Positions 53,753-63,195 of a stretch of 64,000 nucleotides of DNA are shown piece by piece. Made by a program: the position numbers and the translations under genes. The stretch spans positions 29,139 through 93,138 of the forward strand of contig NZ_QNQZ01000015.1 in assembly GCF_003390935.1 (NCBI RefSeq), in the 5' to 3' direction. The DNA comes from Lewinella sp. IMCC34191. Its GTDB lineage: Bacteria; Bacteroidota; Bacteroidia; Chitinophagales; Saprospiraceae. Positions within the stretch are counted from its first letter, which is position 1. Each line of letters opens with the position of its first letter. The notes under the pieces are model-generated. The model did not search any database and was not told where the DNA came from. It saw nothing but the letters and a program-made list of their open reading frames with translations.

Positions 53753-55129
53753 TTAATTCTCCTCAAAAATCGGCGCGTCGCCGGGAATCTCGTGGTCGTA
53801 GAACTGCACGGCACTGTCGTTCATCCGCGCAAAGGAATTCTCTAAAAGTGTAATCATCTCCGCACCGGCGAGCAGTACGGGCCCGTAGCCGTGGGCGGCG
53901 TAAACGTTCACCGGCCGGTAATAGTAGAAAGCCGGATCGAAGCCCATGCCGGTTCCGACGCAGGTATTTGTCACTTGTCCCCGGTCATTGACCTGGGTGG
54001 ATAGGGCATTCCAGGCCAGGGTCACTACCGGCCCGTACACCTTGGCGTCGACGTAGCCTTTGTTGATGGCCCGGGCGATCGCGTAGGTGAAAATGGCCGT
54101 GGCCGAGGTCTCCAGGTAGGAGTCATTTCGGTCAAGCAGCTGGTGCCACAATCCCTGCGGCGATTGATTACGCGCGAGTCCTTCGATGTGTTTGCGCAGA
54201 TAGGCGAGCACCTCTTCCCGCCCTTCGTGGTCTTCCGGCAGCACTTCCAGCAGCTCGACCATGGTCATGATCGCCCAGCCGTTGGCCCGGCCCCAGTGGT
54301 ACTGGGGGTGATTGTCCATGCCTTCGATCCAGGCGTGGCTATAGAGTCCCTTATCAGCATCAAACATACGCTCCGAGAACTGCAGTATCTGTTTTACCCC
54401 GTCGTGGAAGTATTGGTCGTCGCCGGTGTACGCGCCGGCCTGGGCTAGGGCGGGTACGCTCATAAACAGGTCGTCTAGCCAGAGGGAATTGGTCATGGGG
54501 CGGTTGCGGGCAAAGGTTCCGTCGTCGAGCCGTTGCTGCCCGTTGCTGATGTAGTCGATGAAGTTGTCGATCATGGGGTCGAGATCGCCTTCGAAGCCGG
54601 CCCGTTTCGCCTTGATCATGGCCGCGCAGATGGCCCCGGCGTCGTCCAGGGCGTGCGGGTGCAACACGGAGCCCATCGGGTGGCGGAAGGATTCCTTTCC
54701 TTCAAATCCCTTCGCTATGGGATATAGATCGGCCAGCAGGCGCATTCGGTCGGTGACGTAGTCGCCGTACTTAGCGTCACCGGTACTGGCGGCGGCCGAT
54801 AGCATGCCCGCGTAGGTCACGCCCCATTCGTAGCTCACGAGGCGAAAATCCGCTTGTTGAAAGGCTACCTGGTCGGTGGCCCTAATGTCGTTCACCGAGG
54901 CGTAGACTTGCCCGTTCCCCTCATTTACCACGGCGGCAGGGGTGGACATTTCCAGGTAGCCGTACACCCGCGTCAATACATTTTCAATGTCTTCCACCGC
55001 GGGCATGCCGTAGGGAACCGGGTAATCCGGTCTGGACAGGTGCAGGGGGGTGTTGGCATCGGTTTCCTGGCTGCTGAGCGGAAGGGTGAGCAGCGCCAGC
55101 AGGGTGAATACGATGGAGATTTTTTGCAT
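53753..55129 (-). CDS. GH105-like unsaturated rhamnogalacturonyl hydrolase
   Basis: A protein of 458 residues with a signal peptide (MQKISIVFTLLALLTLPLSSQ). An alpha/alpha-barrel with the GH88/GH105 motifs: NRPMTNSLWLDDLFMSVPALA (containing the catalytic Asp), WGRANGWAIMTMVELLEVLP, and YLETSATAIFTYAIARAINKG. It removes unsaturated uronic acid ends left by pectin lyases. With the lyase just downstream it forms a two-gene pectin-oligomer unit. No SusC/SusD pair is present. Confidence 0.85.
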   Translation of the reverse strand: MQKISIVFTLLALLTLPLSSQETDANTPLHLSRPDYPVPYGMPAVEDIENVLTRVYGYLEMSTPAAVVNEGNGQVYASVNDIRATDQVAFQQADFRLVSYEWGVTYAGMLSAAASTGDAKYGDYVTDRMRLLADLYPIAKGFEGKESFRHPMGSVLHPHALDDAGAICAAMIKAKRAGFEGDLDPMIDNFIDYISNGQQRLDDGTFARNRPMTNSLWLDDLFMSVPALAQAGAYTGDDQYFHDGVKQILQFSERMFDADKGLYSHAWIEGMDNHPQYHWGRANGWAIMTMVELLEVLPEDHEGREEVLAYLRKHIEGLARNQSPQGLWHQLLDRNDSYLETSATAIFTYAIARAINKGYVDAKVYGPVVTLAWNALSTQVNDRGQVTNTCVGTGMGFDPAFYYYRPVNVYAAHGYGPVLLAGAEMITLLENSFARMNDSAVQFYDHEIPGDAPIFEEN

Positions 55130-55314
55130 TACTGATGTGATCTATTGTCGGGGTAGCCGGATAGCCTCTAGTTACGTACCGCCCTAAAGCGTTTGCCGTC
55201 GTCCGACAGTGTGCATGATGTGAAGCCTAAACATAAGCAACTTGTCGGGAGGGATAAGACGGTCATGCTTACATTACGTACGCTTCCATCAGCGTAAGCC
55301 ATTCAACAACCACT

Positions 55315-56211
55315 GTGATCATGCACGCCTCCCTCTCGATCTTTCGCTTGTTCCTCGCAAGTCTGATCCTTTGCCTATACATCCCCCTGGCCGCGCAGCA
55401 AAGCCGTACCGTGGAAGACGGTGGGACGGGGGATTATCCCGCCATTATGCTTTCCGAACCCGACCTGGCGACTCACACGGTTTTCCGGCCGGCCGATCTG
55501 GAAGCCTTTGGAGAAGACCAAAAGTTGCCGGTTATCGCCTGGGGTAACGGAGCCTGCGCGAACAGCCCCTGGGAGCACGTGAACTTCCTGAGCGAGATTG
55601 CCTCCCACGGCTTTCTGGTCGTGGCGATCGGCCCGATGCCTGGGGAGGACGATAAGCGCCGCGAGAAATCCGCCTCCAGTTTACTCACGGATGCCATCGA
55701 TTGGGCAATTGCGGCCAATGAGGATCCCGAAAGCCCGTATTATGGCAAGGTCAAGTTAGACCGGATTTCGGTCAGTGGCATGTCCTGCGGCGGTTTGCAA
55801 ACCCTGGAGATCGCGCCGGATCCGCGGGTGACCACCGCGGTGATCTACAACAGCGGTATCCTGCCGTCCCCGAACGGGGGCATGCCCGGTATGCCGGCCC
55901 TGGAGAAGAGTCAGCTCGAGAAGCTTCATACACCGACGCTCTACATGCTGGGCGGCGAATCCGATATCGCCTACAACAACGGCATGGACGATTACGGCCG
56001 CATCGATCACGTGCCCGTCGTGATGACGAATCTGGACGTGGGCCACGGCGGCACCTATGGCCAACCACACGGAGGGGAGTTCGCCCGGGTAGCCCTTGCC
56101 TGGTACCGCTGGCACTTGCTCGACGACACTGCCTCCGCGGATATGTTTTTGGGAGAAGATGGCCTCCAAGCCGATCCCGACTGGACGGTTGAGGCAAAGG
56201 GTTGGGAGTAG
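55315..56211 (+). CDS. Exported alpha/beta-hydrolase, cutinase/PETase-like fold
   Basis: A protein of 298 residues; the ATG at 55321 (MHASLSIF) is an alternative to the GTG at 55315. A signal peptide (LFLASLILCLYIPLAAQ) is present. The nucleophile elbow is SGMSCGG, with a cysteine right after the catalytic serine. The acid is in GGESD and the His in DVGHGGTYGQPHGG. The general pattern resembles dienelactone-hydrolase or cutinase-like enzymes. It lies divergent from the pectin genes, so a role as pectin or plant-polymer esterase is a guess. Confidence 0.7.
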   Translation: MIMHASLSIFRLFLASLILCLYIPLAAQQSRTVEDGGTGDYPAIMLSEPDLATHTVFRPADLEAFGEDQKLPVIAWGNGACANSPWEHVNFLSEIASHGFLVVAIGPMPGEDDKRREKSASSLLTDAIDWAIAANEDPESPYYGKVKLDRISVSGMSCGGLQTLEIAPDPRVTTAVIYNSGILPSPNGGMPGMPALEKSQLEKLHTPTLYMLGGESDIAYNNGMDDYGRIDHVPVVMTNLDVGHGGTYGQPHGGEFARVALAWYRWHLLDDTASADMFLGEDGLQADPDWTVEAKGWE

Positions 56212-56290
56212 CCAAGCCAATTTTTTGCGGCGGAGCGCAGGTAGAAAGCCCTGCTCCAACAAAACGCAATTGTCGACCCATCCCCCCTGA

Positions 56291-56704
56291 TTACCGCAAT
56301 AAATCCTGCAGCTCGTTCCGCTTACTCACGCGATCCAGGGATAGCGTAGTGGACCGCTCGTCAACTATGTCGAGGAGGAATATGGCCGTTTGAATATACG
56401 AGTCGGCAGCTTCCTTGCGGCTTTCCCGTATGGCAAGCCCGGCCTCCTCGAGGTATGCCGATAGGGTAGTCAGGTGGTCGTCCGTAAGCTGATTAGCATC
56501 AACGTATGCTTCCAGTTCCGTCTTATTACAGGTCAAGAGTTTGTCGATATCGAGATCCAGTTCCCTCTTCAAGCGTTCATTGGTTGCCCTGACTGCTTCG
56601 GTGAGGTCGCCCTTTTGTCGGAGTCCGATGAAGGATGCCAGGATTTGGCCGATGACCCTGCCGAACCGTTCGATTTCATCCTTAAGGAGGTCGCGTTTTT
56701 CCAT
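56291..56704 (-). CDS. Helical cytosolic protein of unknown function
   Basis: About 137 residues from MEKRDLLKDEIERFG; sequence upstream in the same frame is not protein-like. It is highly helical and charged ([70 protein letters not shown]). The pattern recalls the small helical DUF6483-like proteins, without certainty. No membrane or signal segment. Confidence 0.55.
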   Translation of the reverse strand: MEKRDLLKDEIERFGRVIGQILASFIGLRQKGDLTEAVRATNERLKRELDLDIDKLLTCNKTELEAYVDANQLTDDHLTTLSAYLEEAGLAIRESRKEAADSYIQTAIFLLDIVDERSTTLSLDRVSKRNELQDLLR

Positions 56705-57110
56705 CCCGCAATCTACGCTCTTGTACACGGTGCTAATACGTCCTGGAACCGGAACGGAGGACTCATCTATCGGGCGTTTGATTATAAAGCCCACGGGTTT
56801 CCCGTGCCCGCCGGATGGTCGTTCCAGTAGATTGGGCCCAGACTGTCGCAGGGCATGAGCTACTAAACAGGATGGCCAAAAAAAATCGTCTCTCGCTAAT
56901 GGTAATCGCATCTATCTCTTCGCTCGGAAAGGTTTTGGGTCCTTGCGCGAAGAGGCTTACAACAATCAGTATTTCGAGACGTACGGGCAACCCCGATTTA
57001 GACGTACGTCCATTTTTCAGGTGTGGTTCTGAGGATGGGGCAAGTGTAACTACGCTATTCTACTAGTGTAGCAATAGCCGATAGGACCTTGTTGCCACCG
57101 ATCTCCTGAA
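56705..57110. other. 406-base region without a convincing gene
   Basis: It separates two minus-strand genes. On the plus strand 56940-57030 reads LREEAYNNQYFETYGQPR before a stop, which looks protein-like but has no start, so a decayed fragment is possible. Nothing else is clear. Confidence 0.3.
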
Positions 57111-57554
57111 CTACCAACTCATCCTGTTGACAAGAATGGTCTCCTGGTCGGATAAGAACCCCACGTAGTAATACGCTCCGGTATCCGTCACGATTGAAAG
57201 TTCTCTATCCATCTCTTCGGGGGCAGCTTTTTCGAGTGCTTTCTCGAATTCGTCGGAGTACGTTTTGCCATCGTTTTCCACCATGCCGCGCTTTACCAAA
57301 ATATCGGGTAATTGCTTGTAAAATTCGCTTTCGACTTTTATCAGCGAGGCCGAAACGTAATCCCCGTGGTGATCGGGGAAGGATGCCGTTGTGTATAGGA
57401 ATTCCGCTTTTTTGGGAAATTCGATGCCGGTTACCTCGGTAAAATCTTGTAGGTAAAAGTCATCATCCGGGTACACTGCCCTCAGCATGATGAATCCAAG
57501 TACTAGGATGGCTGCCAGCGAGAGCAAAGCTTTACGATTCTTGAGAAACTGCTT
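57111..57554 (-). CDS. Small membrane-anchored protein, unknown
   Basis: 147 residues from MKQFLKNRKALL. An N-terminal anchor (LLSLAAILVLGFIMLRAVY) is followed by a soluble domain (TEVTGIEFPKKAEFLYTTASFPDHHGDYVSASLIKV). That domain resembles proteins with a short alpha-beta fold often found next to IS elements in Bacteroidota, but it was not identified. An ATG at 57617 would add 21 residues and bury the anchor, so the internal start is preferred. Confidence 0.55.
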   Translation of the reverse strand, partial: KQFLKNRKALLSLAAILVLGFIMLRAVYPDDDFYLQDFTEVTGIEFPKKAEFLYTTASFPDHHGDYVSASLIKVESEFYKQLPDILVKRGMVENDGKTYSDEFEKALEKAAPEEMDRELSIVTDTGAYYYVGFLSDQETILVNRMSW

Positions 57555-57666
57555 CATGGGGTTTAAGTTAAGTAGCTTCGTGTTATTCAAGCTAGGCATC
57601 AATGGGTCAGGAACCAACTTCTTGCCCCTTCGATATTAACCATTTAAGGTCACTGTACGGGCTGCG

Positions 57667-58092
57667 ATGACCGACCGGCGCCGCTACTCCCATGGTGTCT
57701 TCAAGTGGCTATACGGCAAACGGTGGGGCGTGGAAACGGCCATCTTCACCCTGAAATCCTTCCTGCAGTTGGCCCTGATCTCGGCCTACACCCAGCCCGG
57801 GGTGGAACGGGATCTCTGGGCCAGCTTTGCCTTCTACAACCGGCAGAGCGTCCTGGTCGCCGCCGCCAGTGAGGAGGAGGTACAACGGGCTACGGGCCAC
57901 CGCGAGTACACCTACCGCCTCAACCGGAACGTGACGGCCGGGGTGCTGCAGCGTTTTCTCTACCACATCTACCTGGACGGCCCGGCTACCTGGCGAAGGA
58001 AAATGCTCGTCTTACTGGAACTGATGCCCCGCTACACCGAGCCCTACCGTCCCGATCGCCGGCGGGAACGGGGGCGCATTTGTATATTGTAA
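57667..58092 (+). pseudogene. IS4-like transposase, C-terminal fragment (copy 1)
   Basis: A 141-residue frame starting inside a transposase. It has the C-terminal DDE layout (YGKRWGVETAIFTLKSFLQL, the usual Y-x(2)-R-W-x-V-E region with the third catalytic Glu) and a tail MLVLLELMPRYTEPYRPDRRRERG. The N-terminal two thirds and both DD residues are missing, so this is a remnant. The last 150 bases recur almost identically at about 60171-60336. Confidence 0.75.
57921..58071 (+). repeat. Direct repeat, copy 1 (transposase 3' fragment)
   Basis: About 150 bases nearly identical to 60183-60333, in the same orientation. Only scattered changes are seen, for example GGGGTGCTG versus GGGATGCTG. The two copies bracket the S41 peptidase gene. 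Confidence 0.85.
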
Positions 58093-58138
58093 GTCGCCGA
58101 TATTTTTTTGCTATAATAGTGGTTAGCGTTATCAATTT

Positions 58139-59839
58139 TTATTCACCCGTTTCCGCAAACCTTATAGCTCTTTTTAAAATGGGGTCTTCTTGATTTACAA
58201 CATCGTTAACTTCATAATCAACTTGAATGTCAATGGGAATGCCAACTCGTTGCGTTTCGCTACCGTCAGGTCCGTATATTCCCATTCCTGAGAAGGATAC
58301 GGTATGACCACCTAAGAACGTCATTCTTGTCACGTTTCCGTCGGCACCTGCAGTTTGAGTTCCAATAACAGTTGTATTCTCGTACGTTTTTAGGATTAAG
58401 CAATCAAATTCAGGTAGACTTTGTGTTCGATGGTCTACCAGTAAAATTAGTTTTCCTGAATACGGATCGGGATTCTCCTTTCCAACAGTTCTGATGGAAG
58501 GATGCTGTGAATTGAGGTCTCGATAGTAGAGAAGTCCGGGATAATTAAAATTGATCATTGTTTCCTTTCCGTACGGCGTAGGCTCTTTCAGGAAATAATC
58601 TGCCATTTTATAGGAAGGCATTAAGCTAGGGTAATTTCTTAAATCCAGGATGATCGCTTCGGTGTCCATTAAAGGAAGCATAATACTATCTATATTTTCC
58701 GAAGTAATATTTGCCGCATTAACGTAAGCAATGTCTCTGGTGATCTTTCTTGCTGTTATCGGGCTGTTCATCGCAAAGAATGCTAAATATTCTTTCAGAA
58801 AGTTACGCTCGGATAGGGCTATTTTGGAATGAAAGGTTGAACCATCCGGGTTGTATCCTGAGTAAACGGATGAAGGGCTTTTGCTATTCAAGATCAGCCT
58901 GTGCAATCCCTTGTATTTTCCTCCCGTGTTCGAAGCGGGGATATAATCCCATAGTTGTTTGATTCTCGTTGCAAGGGAAGTGCCGTCAATTTTCTCAATC
59001 ACGCTCCCTTGCTGCACGTTTGCTTGTTGCGCTATTTCCTGATTAAGAATTTTAGTGACTACCGCTTTATTATCTACCAATTGGAAAAAGAAGGGTGGAC
59101 TGTATTTTCCAGCAACACTTTCGTACAGAAATGGATATACACCTCCGTGTCCGTCATCAATGGAAGCAGCCATTTTTAGTACGGCTTTATGATAAGAAGA
59201 TGTATCAGTGGCAGTTACAAAATCAGGGATCAGATTAGTAAGCACGTTATTCCACTTTTCTTCCGCGGCATATTTATACGGGTAATAGTAGTTGATGACG
59301 TTCCAAAAACGGAATAATCCTAGCAATCTATAGTTGCGGTCAGGCATTTTCATTTCGGAATAAGGTTTTTCATTGGGAGTGATGATATTGCCATCATCGT
59401 CAGGGTTATTTAGCGCGTAATAGTTGCCTCCTTGCTTTGGGTGAGCATAATTGTAGGTCAAAGCCTTCTTCTGACTTTCTGTGAGGTTTCTGCTTTTATC
59501 CACCCAGGAATGATCAACATTTCGGTAGGTATACGGATGTGCGGACTTGTCGATTGTAAATAGGGGGGCATCATTTTCACCTGCGATTTGCAACATGCGA
59601 TCCACTTCTCGTCGCAAAGCATCCTCTTTATTCGAAACCAGAAGTCTATCCAAGGAAGCCACCAAAACACTATCCCAATCCCGGTTTCCCGATGCGATTT
59701 CCGGATGAAAATATTTCAATGTGCCCCAAACCTTGCATAAATCGGCCAGTTCGGAAATCTGTCCTTTCGATTGCGCAGATGCACCATTCAGCGTAAATGC
59801 GGCAAAGAGCAAGATGAGTAGGTTAGTTGGCACGTTCAT
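58139..59839 (-). CDS. Secreted S41-family peptidase
   Basis: A protein of 566 residues with a signal peptide (LLILLFAAFTLNGASAQ). A long N-terminal helical region is followed by a PDZ-like segment (AVVTKILNQEIAQQANVQQGSVIEKIDGTSLA) and an S41 catalytic domain (IAYVNAANITSENIDSIMLPLMDTEAIILDLRNYP...LILLVDHRTQSLPEFDCLIL...IGTQTAGADGN). The serine of HRTQS is the expected nucleophile. Codon use is far more AT-rich than in neighbours to the left. It lies between two direct copies of a transposase fragment, so it was probably acquired. Confidence 0.85.
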   Translation of the reverse strand: MNVPTNLLILLFAAFTLNGASAQSKGQISELADLCKVWGTLKYFHPEIASGNRDWDSVLVASLDRLLVSNKEDALRREVDRMLQIAGENDAPLFTIDKSAHPYTYRNVDHSWVDKSRNLTESQKKALTYNYAHPKQGGNYYALNNPDDDGNIITPNEKPYSEMKMPDRNYRLLGLFRFWNVINYYYPYKYAAEEKWNNVLTNLIPDFVTATDTSSYHKAVLKMAASIDDGHGGVYPFLYESVAGKYSPPFFFQLVDNKAVVTKILNQEIAQQANVQQGSVIEKIDGTSLATRIKQLWDYIPASNTGGKYKGLHRLILNSKSPSSVYSGYNPDGSTFHSKIALSERNFLKEYLAFFAMNSPITARKITRDIAYVNAANITSENIDSIMLPLMDTEAIILDLRNYPSLMPSYKMADYFLKEPTPYGKETMINFNYPGLLYYRDLNSQHPSIRTVGKENPDPYSGKLILLVDHRTQSLPEFDCLILKTYENTTVIGTQTAGADGNVTRMTFLGGHTVSFSGMGIYGPDGSETQRVGIPIDIQVDYEVNDVVNQEDPILKRAIRFAETGE

Positions 59840-60170
59840 TTCTTTATTTTAACGATTTGTAACAACTACTTCGTTAAATTTAAAAGGTTACATTGCTGCA
59901 CATAAAATTCGACCTTCGGATGGGTTTCCAACCATTACAGCTATCGAAAGCGCCGGTTCAGGCCGGTGCTCCCAGTTAGCATCCGGCCTCCGATCAGTTT
60001 GTGGTTACCTCCTGAATGGCCATTCCGATTTATCTGCTCCCCCCCGATCCTGAAGCTTTGCCCCCTCCGGATAACTAGCGTTGTTAATGTGTCTTGGAAG
60101 AAAGGTGACCGGGGCGCTCCGAGATCTTTCCCCTGTGGATCGATGCGGTGCTCCTTTGGAATGAGGTGTA
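59840..60170. other. About 330 bases without a gene, upstream of the S41 gene
   Basis: The first 100 bases are AT-rich and probably hold the promoter of the S41 gene. The rest is GC-richer and interrupted in all frames; it may be decayed IS sequence, as the transposase fragment begins at its end. Confidence 0.35.
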
Positions 60171-60336
60171 AGCCTACCGCATCAACCGGAACGTGACGGC
60201 CGGGATGCTGCAGCGTTTTCTCTACCACATCTACCTGGACGGCCCGGCTACCTGGCGAAGGAAAATGCTCGTCTTACTGGAACTGATGCCCCGCTACACC
60301 GAGCCCTACCGTCCGGATCGCCAGCGCGAACGGTAG
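60171..60336 (+). pseudogene. IS4-like transposase 3' fragment (copy 2), direct repeat
   Basis: The sequence repeats the last 150 bases of the fragment at 57667-58092, coding for YRI...NRNVTAGMLQRFLYHIYLDG through YRPDRQRER before a TAG. Same strand as copy 1. It marks the upstream edge of the S41 segment. Confidence 0.8.
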
Positions 60337-60621
60337 CGGAAAATAATGCGGATGAATAACCGCCATATCCACGACCGCCGGAGGCAGCAGCGGAGCTAAA
60401 AAAATTATAAAAAAGCAGTAGAAACACCCACATATCTGCCGTCACGGTAGCACGCGTGCAACGAGGGCGGGCCAGGGGTGTGCTCAAACCGGATCAACGA
60501 CAATAAGGCAGGCTGGTATGGCTGGAAAACGGGCCCTGGCTTGGGATGAGAAAAATAAGGCGGTGCCTTAACTTAATGGTGTTGACGCAATGTTGGGCGA
60601 ATTAATTATTGCCTTCTGAAC
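60337..60621. other. 285-base region without a gene
   Basis: It follows the second transposase fragment. It contains a run of A bases near 60400 and mixed GC content. No gene, hairpin or promoter was recognised. Confidence 0.3.
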
Positions 60622-61140
60622 CTATAAACCGTGTATTAAGTGAATCAGAATTGTTTCTAATCTTTTTAGCGTTATTCCAAACTTCCAATCCTCATATAAT
60701 TGGGTTGTTGAATGAATTAATTTGACTTCTGGAAATAATCCCGATGATAAATAATTTACCTTCACAATGGGATAATCAGATATTCCATAAGTAGGTATAG
60801 GGTAAACTAGGCTACCTGTCATAAGTATTTCAGCATCTGCTGTTAATAAGTCATTATAATTTTCTTTGGTCCAATCTCTTACTTTGGTTAATTCTTCTTT
60901 ATTGATCTGTACCCATGTATGTATTTCAAGATCATCATCTATTTCGTGTATGGGAATGCGTAGAATACACATAATTATAAACTCACCTTGGATTATATAG
61001 GCGTTTTTACTGATCAACTTTACCTCTCCCGCTTTTCTACCACTTGTCACATTCGATATAGCTGCTGGTAGGGGATATTCAATGAGAGTTTCATACAAGT
61101 GTTTAAGCCCACATTTAGTACAAACAAATTTATCCTTCAT
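60622..61140 (-). CDS. DUF2199-like protein
   Basis: A protein of 172 residues, strongly AT-rich in codon use. The start FVCTKCGLKHLYETLIEYPLPAAI and the block AYIIQGEFIIMCILRIPIHEIDDDLEIHTWVQINKEEL match the DUF2199 pattern (an N-terminal C-x-x-C-G-x-x-H and a phrase ending IPI). These small proteins are often found near toxin loci and have been proposed as immunity proteins; no toxin gene is visible here, so this is only a possibility. Confidence 0.6.
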   Translation of the reverse strand: MKDKFVCTKCGLKHLYETLIEYPLPAAISNVTSGRKAGEVKLISKNAYIIQGEFIIMCILRIPIHEIDDDLEIHTWVQINKEELTKVRDWTKENYNDLLTADAEILMTGSLVYPIPTYGISDYPIVKVNYLSSGLFPEVKLIHSTTQLYEDWKFGITLKRLETILIHLIHGL

Positions 61141-61252
61141 GCCTACCGTGTTTTTATCTAAATTTACTTATTCCAACTTTTATATCAACTTACCCAAATG
61201 TGGTATTTCTCTTCGATTAATTTGAAATATCTGGTATTTAAGAATATGGAAA

Positions 61253-61708
61253 TTAGTAAATTTTGAGATGCCAATTCGTCAATTCCCATGTGTCGTCAGG
61301 CTCGATTTTATAGTCGAAAGGCAACCTGTATTCTTTTTCATTAATTATTTTTCTCAACACTTCATCCACTGGTTCAGGCTCATATACTCTCCATATTAAC
61401 TCTCTCGTTTTGTTCCAAGTTATTCTACCAAGATAGAGTGCATTAGGTTTCTCTTTATCAACTCCTGTAATCTTCTCAGCTATCTCGTCTTCAAACTCTT
61501 CAACTCTAGTTCTATCTTGAATCGAAGGCGTTCCATTATCGATAAGGTCATCAAAATGAACGAGGACAGAGCAATGCCACCCAAATACTATATTTGGCTC
61601 AAAGGCTCTTAAAGCTATATTGATGACGGCGATTCCTGGTAGATCGTCCTGCACGAATTCAAGAACTTGAAACTCTTCATCTGGTATTAAAACCCTGTAT
61701 TCAGCCAT
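61253..61708 (-). CDS. DUF695-like protein
   Basis: A protein of 151 residues, AT-rich. The sequence GTPSIQDRTRVEEFEDEIAEKITGVDKEKPNALYLGRITWNKTRELIWRVYEP matches DUF695 proteins, which share this acidic LED/FED and GR-x-T block. It is 112 bases from the DUF2199-like gene on the same strand. DUF695 is also seen in immunity-gene arrays. Start ATG at 61708 is unambiguous. Confidence 0.6.
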   Translation of the reverse strand: MAEYRVLIPDEEFQVLEFVQDDLPGIAVINIALRAFEPNIVFGWHCSVLVHFDDLIDNGTPSIQDRTRVEEFEDEIAEKITGVDKEKPNALYLGRITWNKTRELIWRVYEPEPVDEVLRKIINEKEYRLPFDYKIEPDDTWELTNWHLKIY

Positions 61709-61974
61709 TCCATGGAATTATATCAAGATTATTTAGTTCGTTCCTAATTCTTGTCATACAACTCAAGTAGAATGACCCATAGCATATAACATGAGGTCTG
61801 CCACGCAAGGTTGATCAATTGCGTATTTAATCGTATGATCTAATATAATTGCGTTTAAATATAATGGTAGAGACAGCAAAAAATTATCTTTTCCAAAATT
61901 AAGGTGGCTCTTTAGTCGCCGCCTAATGCGGCTATTTCGCCCAACGGGAGGCCGTGCAAAAGCTCCCACTCAAA
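61709..61974. other. AT-rich intergenic region up to the IS1182 element
   Basis: About 265 bases. The first 200 are AT-rich, like the island. GC rises sharply near 61920, just before the possible left end of the element. Confidence 0.35.
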
Positions 61975-62693
61975 CTAAGCAAAAATCGGCTGCGCCCGCC
62001 TTACTTTTAATATTCGCCGAAAATCGGCCCTAAAGCGCTTCACAACGCTCCAATTTGATCCTCGGACGGCCCATAATGCCACTATTTCGGCCGAAAAACG
62101 CCCCTTCAGCCGCCGCACCAGCTCCAATACGCCCAAAATGGACACACTCCGCCGCAGGTTGTAGCAGCAGGCCAGCAGACTGAACTCCCCGTCGACCTTT
62201 TCTAGCCCCCGCACCAGGGTGTAGGTAGCCCCCCAACTTCGTTTTAGAGTTCCGAACGGGTGTTCCACGATCGCCTGGCGCCGGGGATACACTTCCGGCC
62301 TGTCCTTCAGCCGCTCGTGGTTTCTCTCCACCGCCCCGGCGTGTTCCTGCCGCGTCAGCACCTTACCGTGGCGTTGCCTACGCCCCGCCGCACTCACGCA
62401 CTGCTCGTAGAGCGGACACTGGCGACACACCTCCACCGACGAGCGGTAGTTACGAAAGCGTTTGCCACTACCGACGCCGCCGTCCTTGCCCCGTCGCTGG
62501 TACCACTTGCCCGTCGTAGTCAGCTGCCGGTCCGCCGGACAACGGTAGCAGTCCTGGTCGGCGTCGTAGACAAACTCCCGCGGGCCGTAGCCACTCTCGG
62601 TCGTCCGGCCCCGCCGGGTCTGTTTGCGCTCGGCTACCAAGGGCGCCATACCCAGACCCTCTACCGCCTGTAAGTTGGTCGCGTCGTGAGCTT

Positions 62694-62719
62694 TTGGCAG
62701 GGGCCCCTCCCCCTGCCAA
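62694..62719. repeat. Palindromic insert H3 in the transposase
   Basis: Ten-base arms TTGGCAGGGG (62694-62703) and CCCCTGCCAA (62710-62719) around a 6-base loop. On the minus strand the loop is GAGGGG. The product has about 9 extra residues compared with the expected family sequence, in frame. Confidence 0.8.
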
Positions 62720-62925
62720 CGCATGTCCGCTAACACCTCGGTCGGCGCTTCCGATTCAACGGGGAGTGCCAACGTCTCTTTAGCCGCCCCCGCCAACCCC
62801 GCCAGCGCGTTGATATCATTGACGTTGGTCGCCTCCGTATGCACGATCAGGTGATGCGCATCGTCCACCACCGACTGTACGTTCTAGCCCACCAGCGACT
62901 CGGTTCCCTTCACCATCAGCGAGCG

Positions 62926-62959
62926 GCAGCTAGCAGGGGCCCCATCCCCTGCTAGCTGC
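62926..62959. repeat. Palindromic insert H2 in the transposase
   Basis: Fourteen-base arms GCAGCTAGCAGGGG (62926-62939) and CCCCTGCTAGCTGC (62946-62959) around a 6-base loop (minus strand ATGGGG). About 10 extra residues in frame appear where the family reads SETDPD-RSLMVKG. Confidence 0.85.
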
Positions 62960-63195
62960 GGGGCATCCGTCTCACTCAATTGATTTTCCCCACTCTCCTC
63001 GAGCTCCTTTTGCATCTCCTCGTAGCGTTGCTTCCGCTGGCGCAGTATGGCCAGTTTGTCGACTGCCTGCTGCTGTAACTCCTGCTTTTGATCGCTGTCT
63101 TCCTGGACATCCCGGTCGGCAAAATCCTGCAGCGCCTCCTCGATACCCCGCTCGATCCGTTCCAGGCTCCGCTTCAGTTTGACGGAGTTAAAGAG

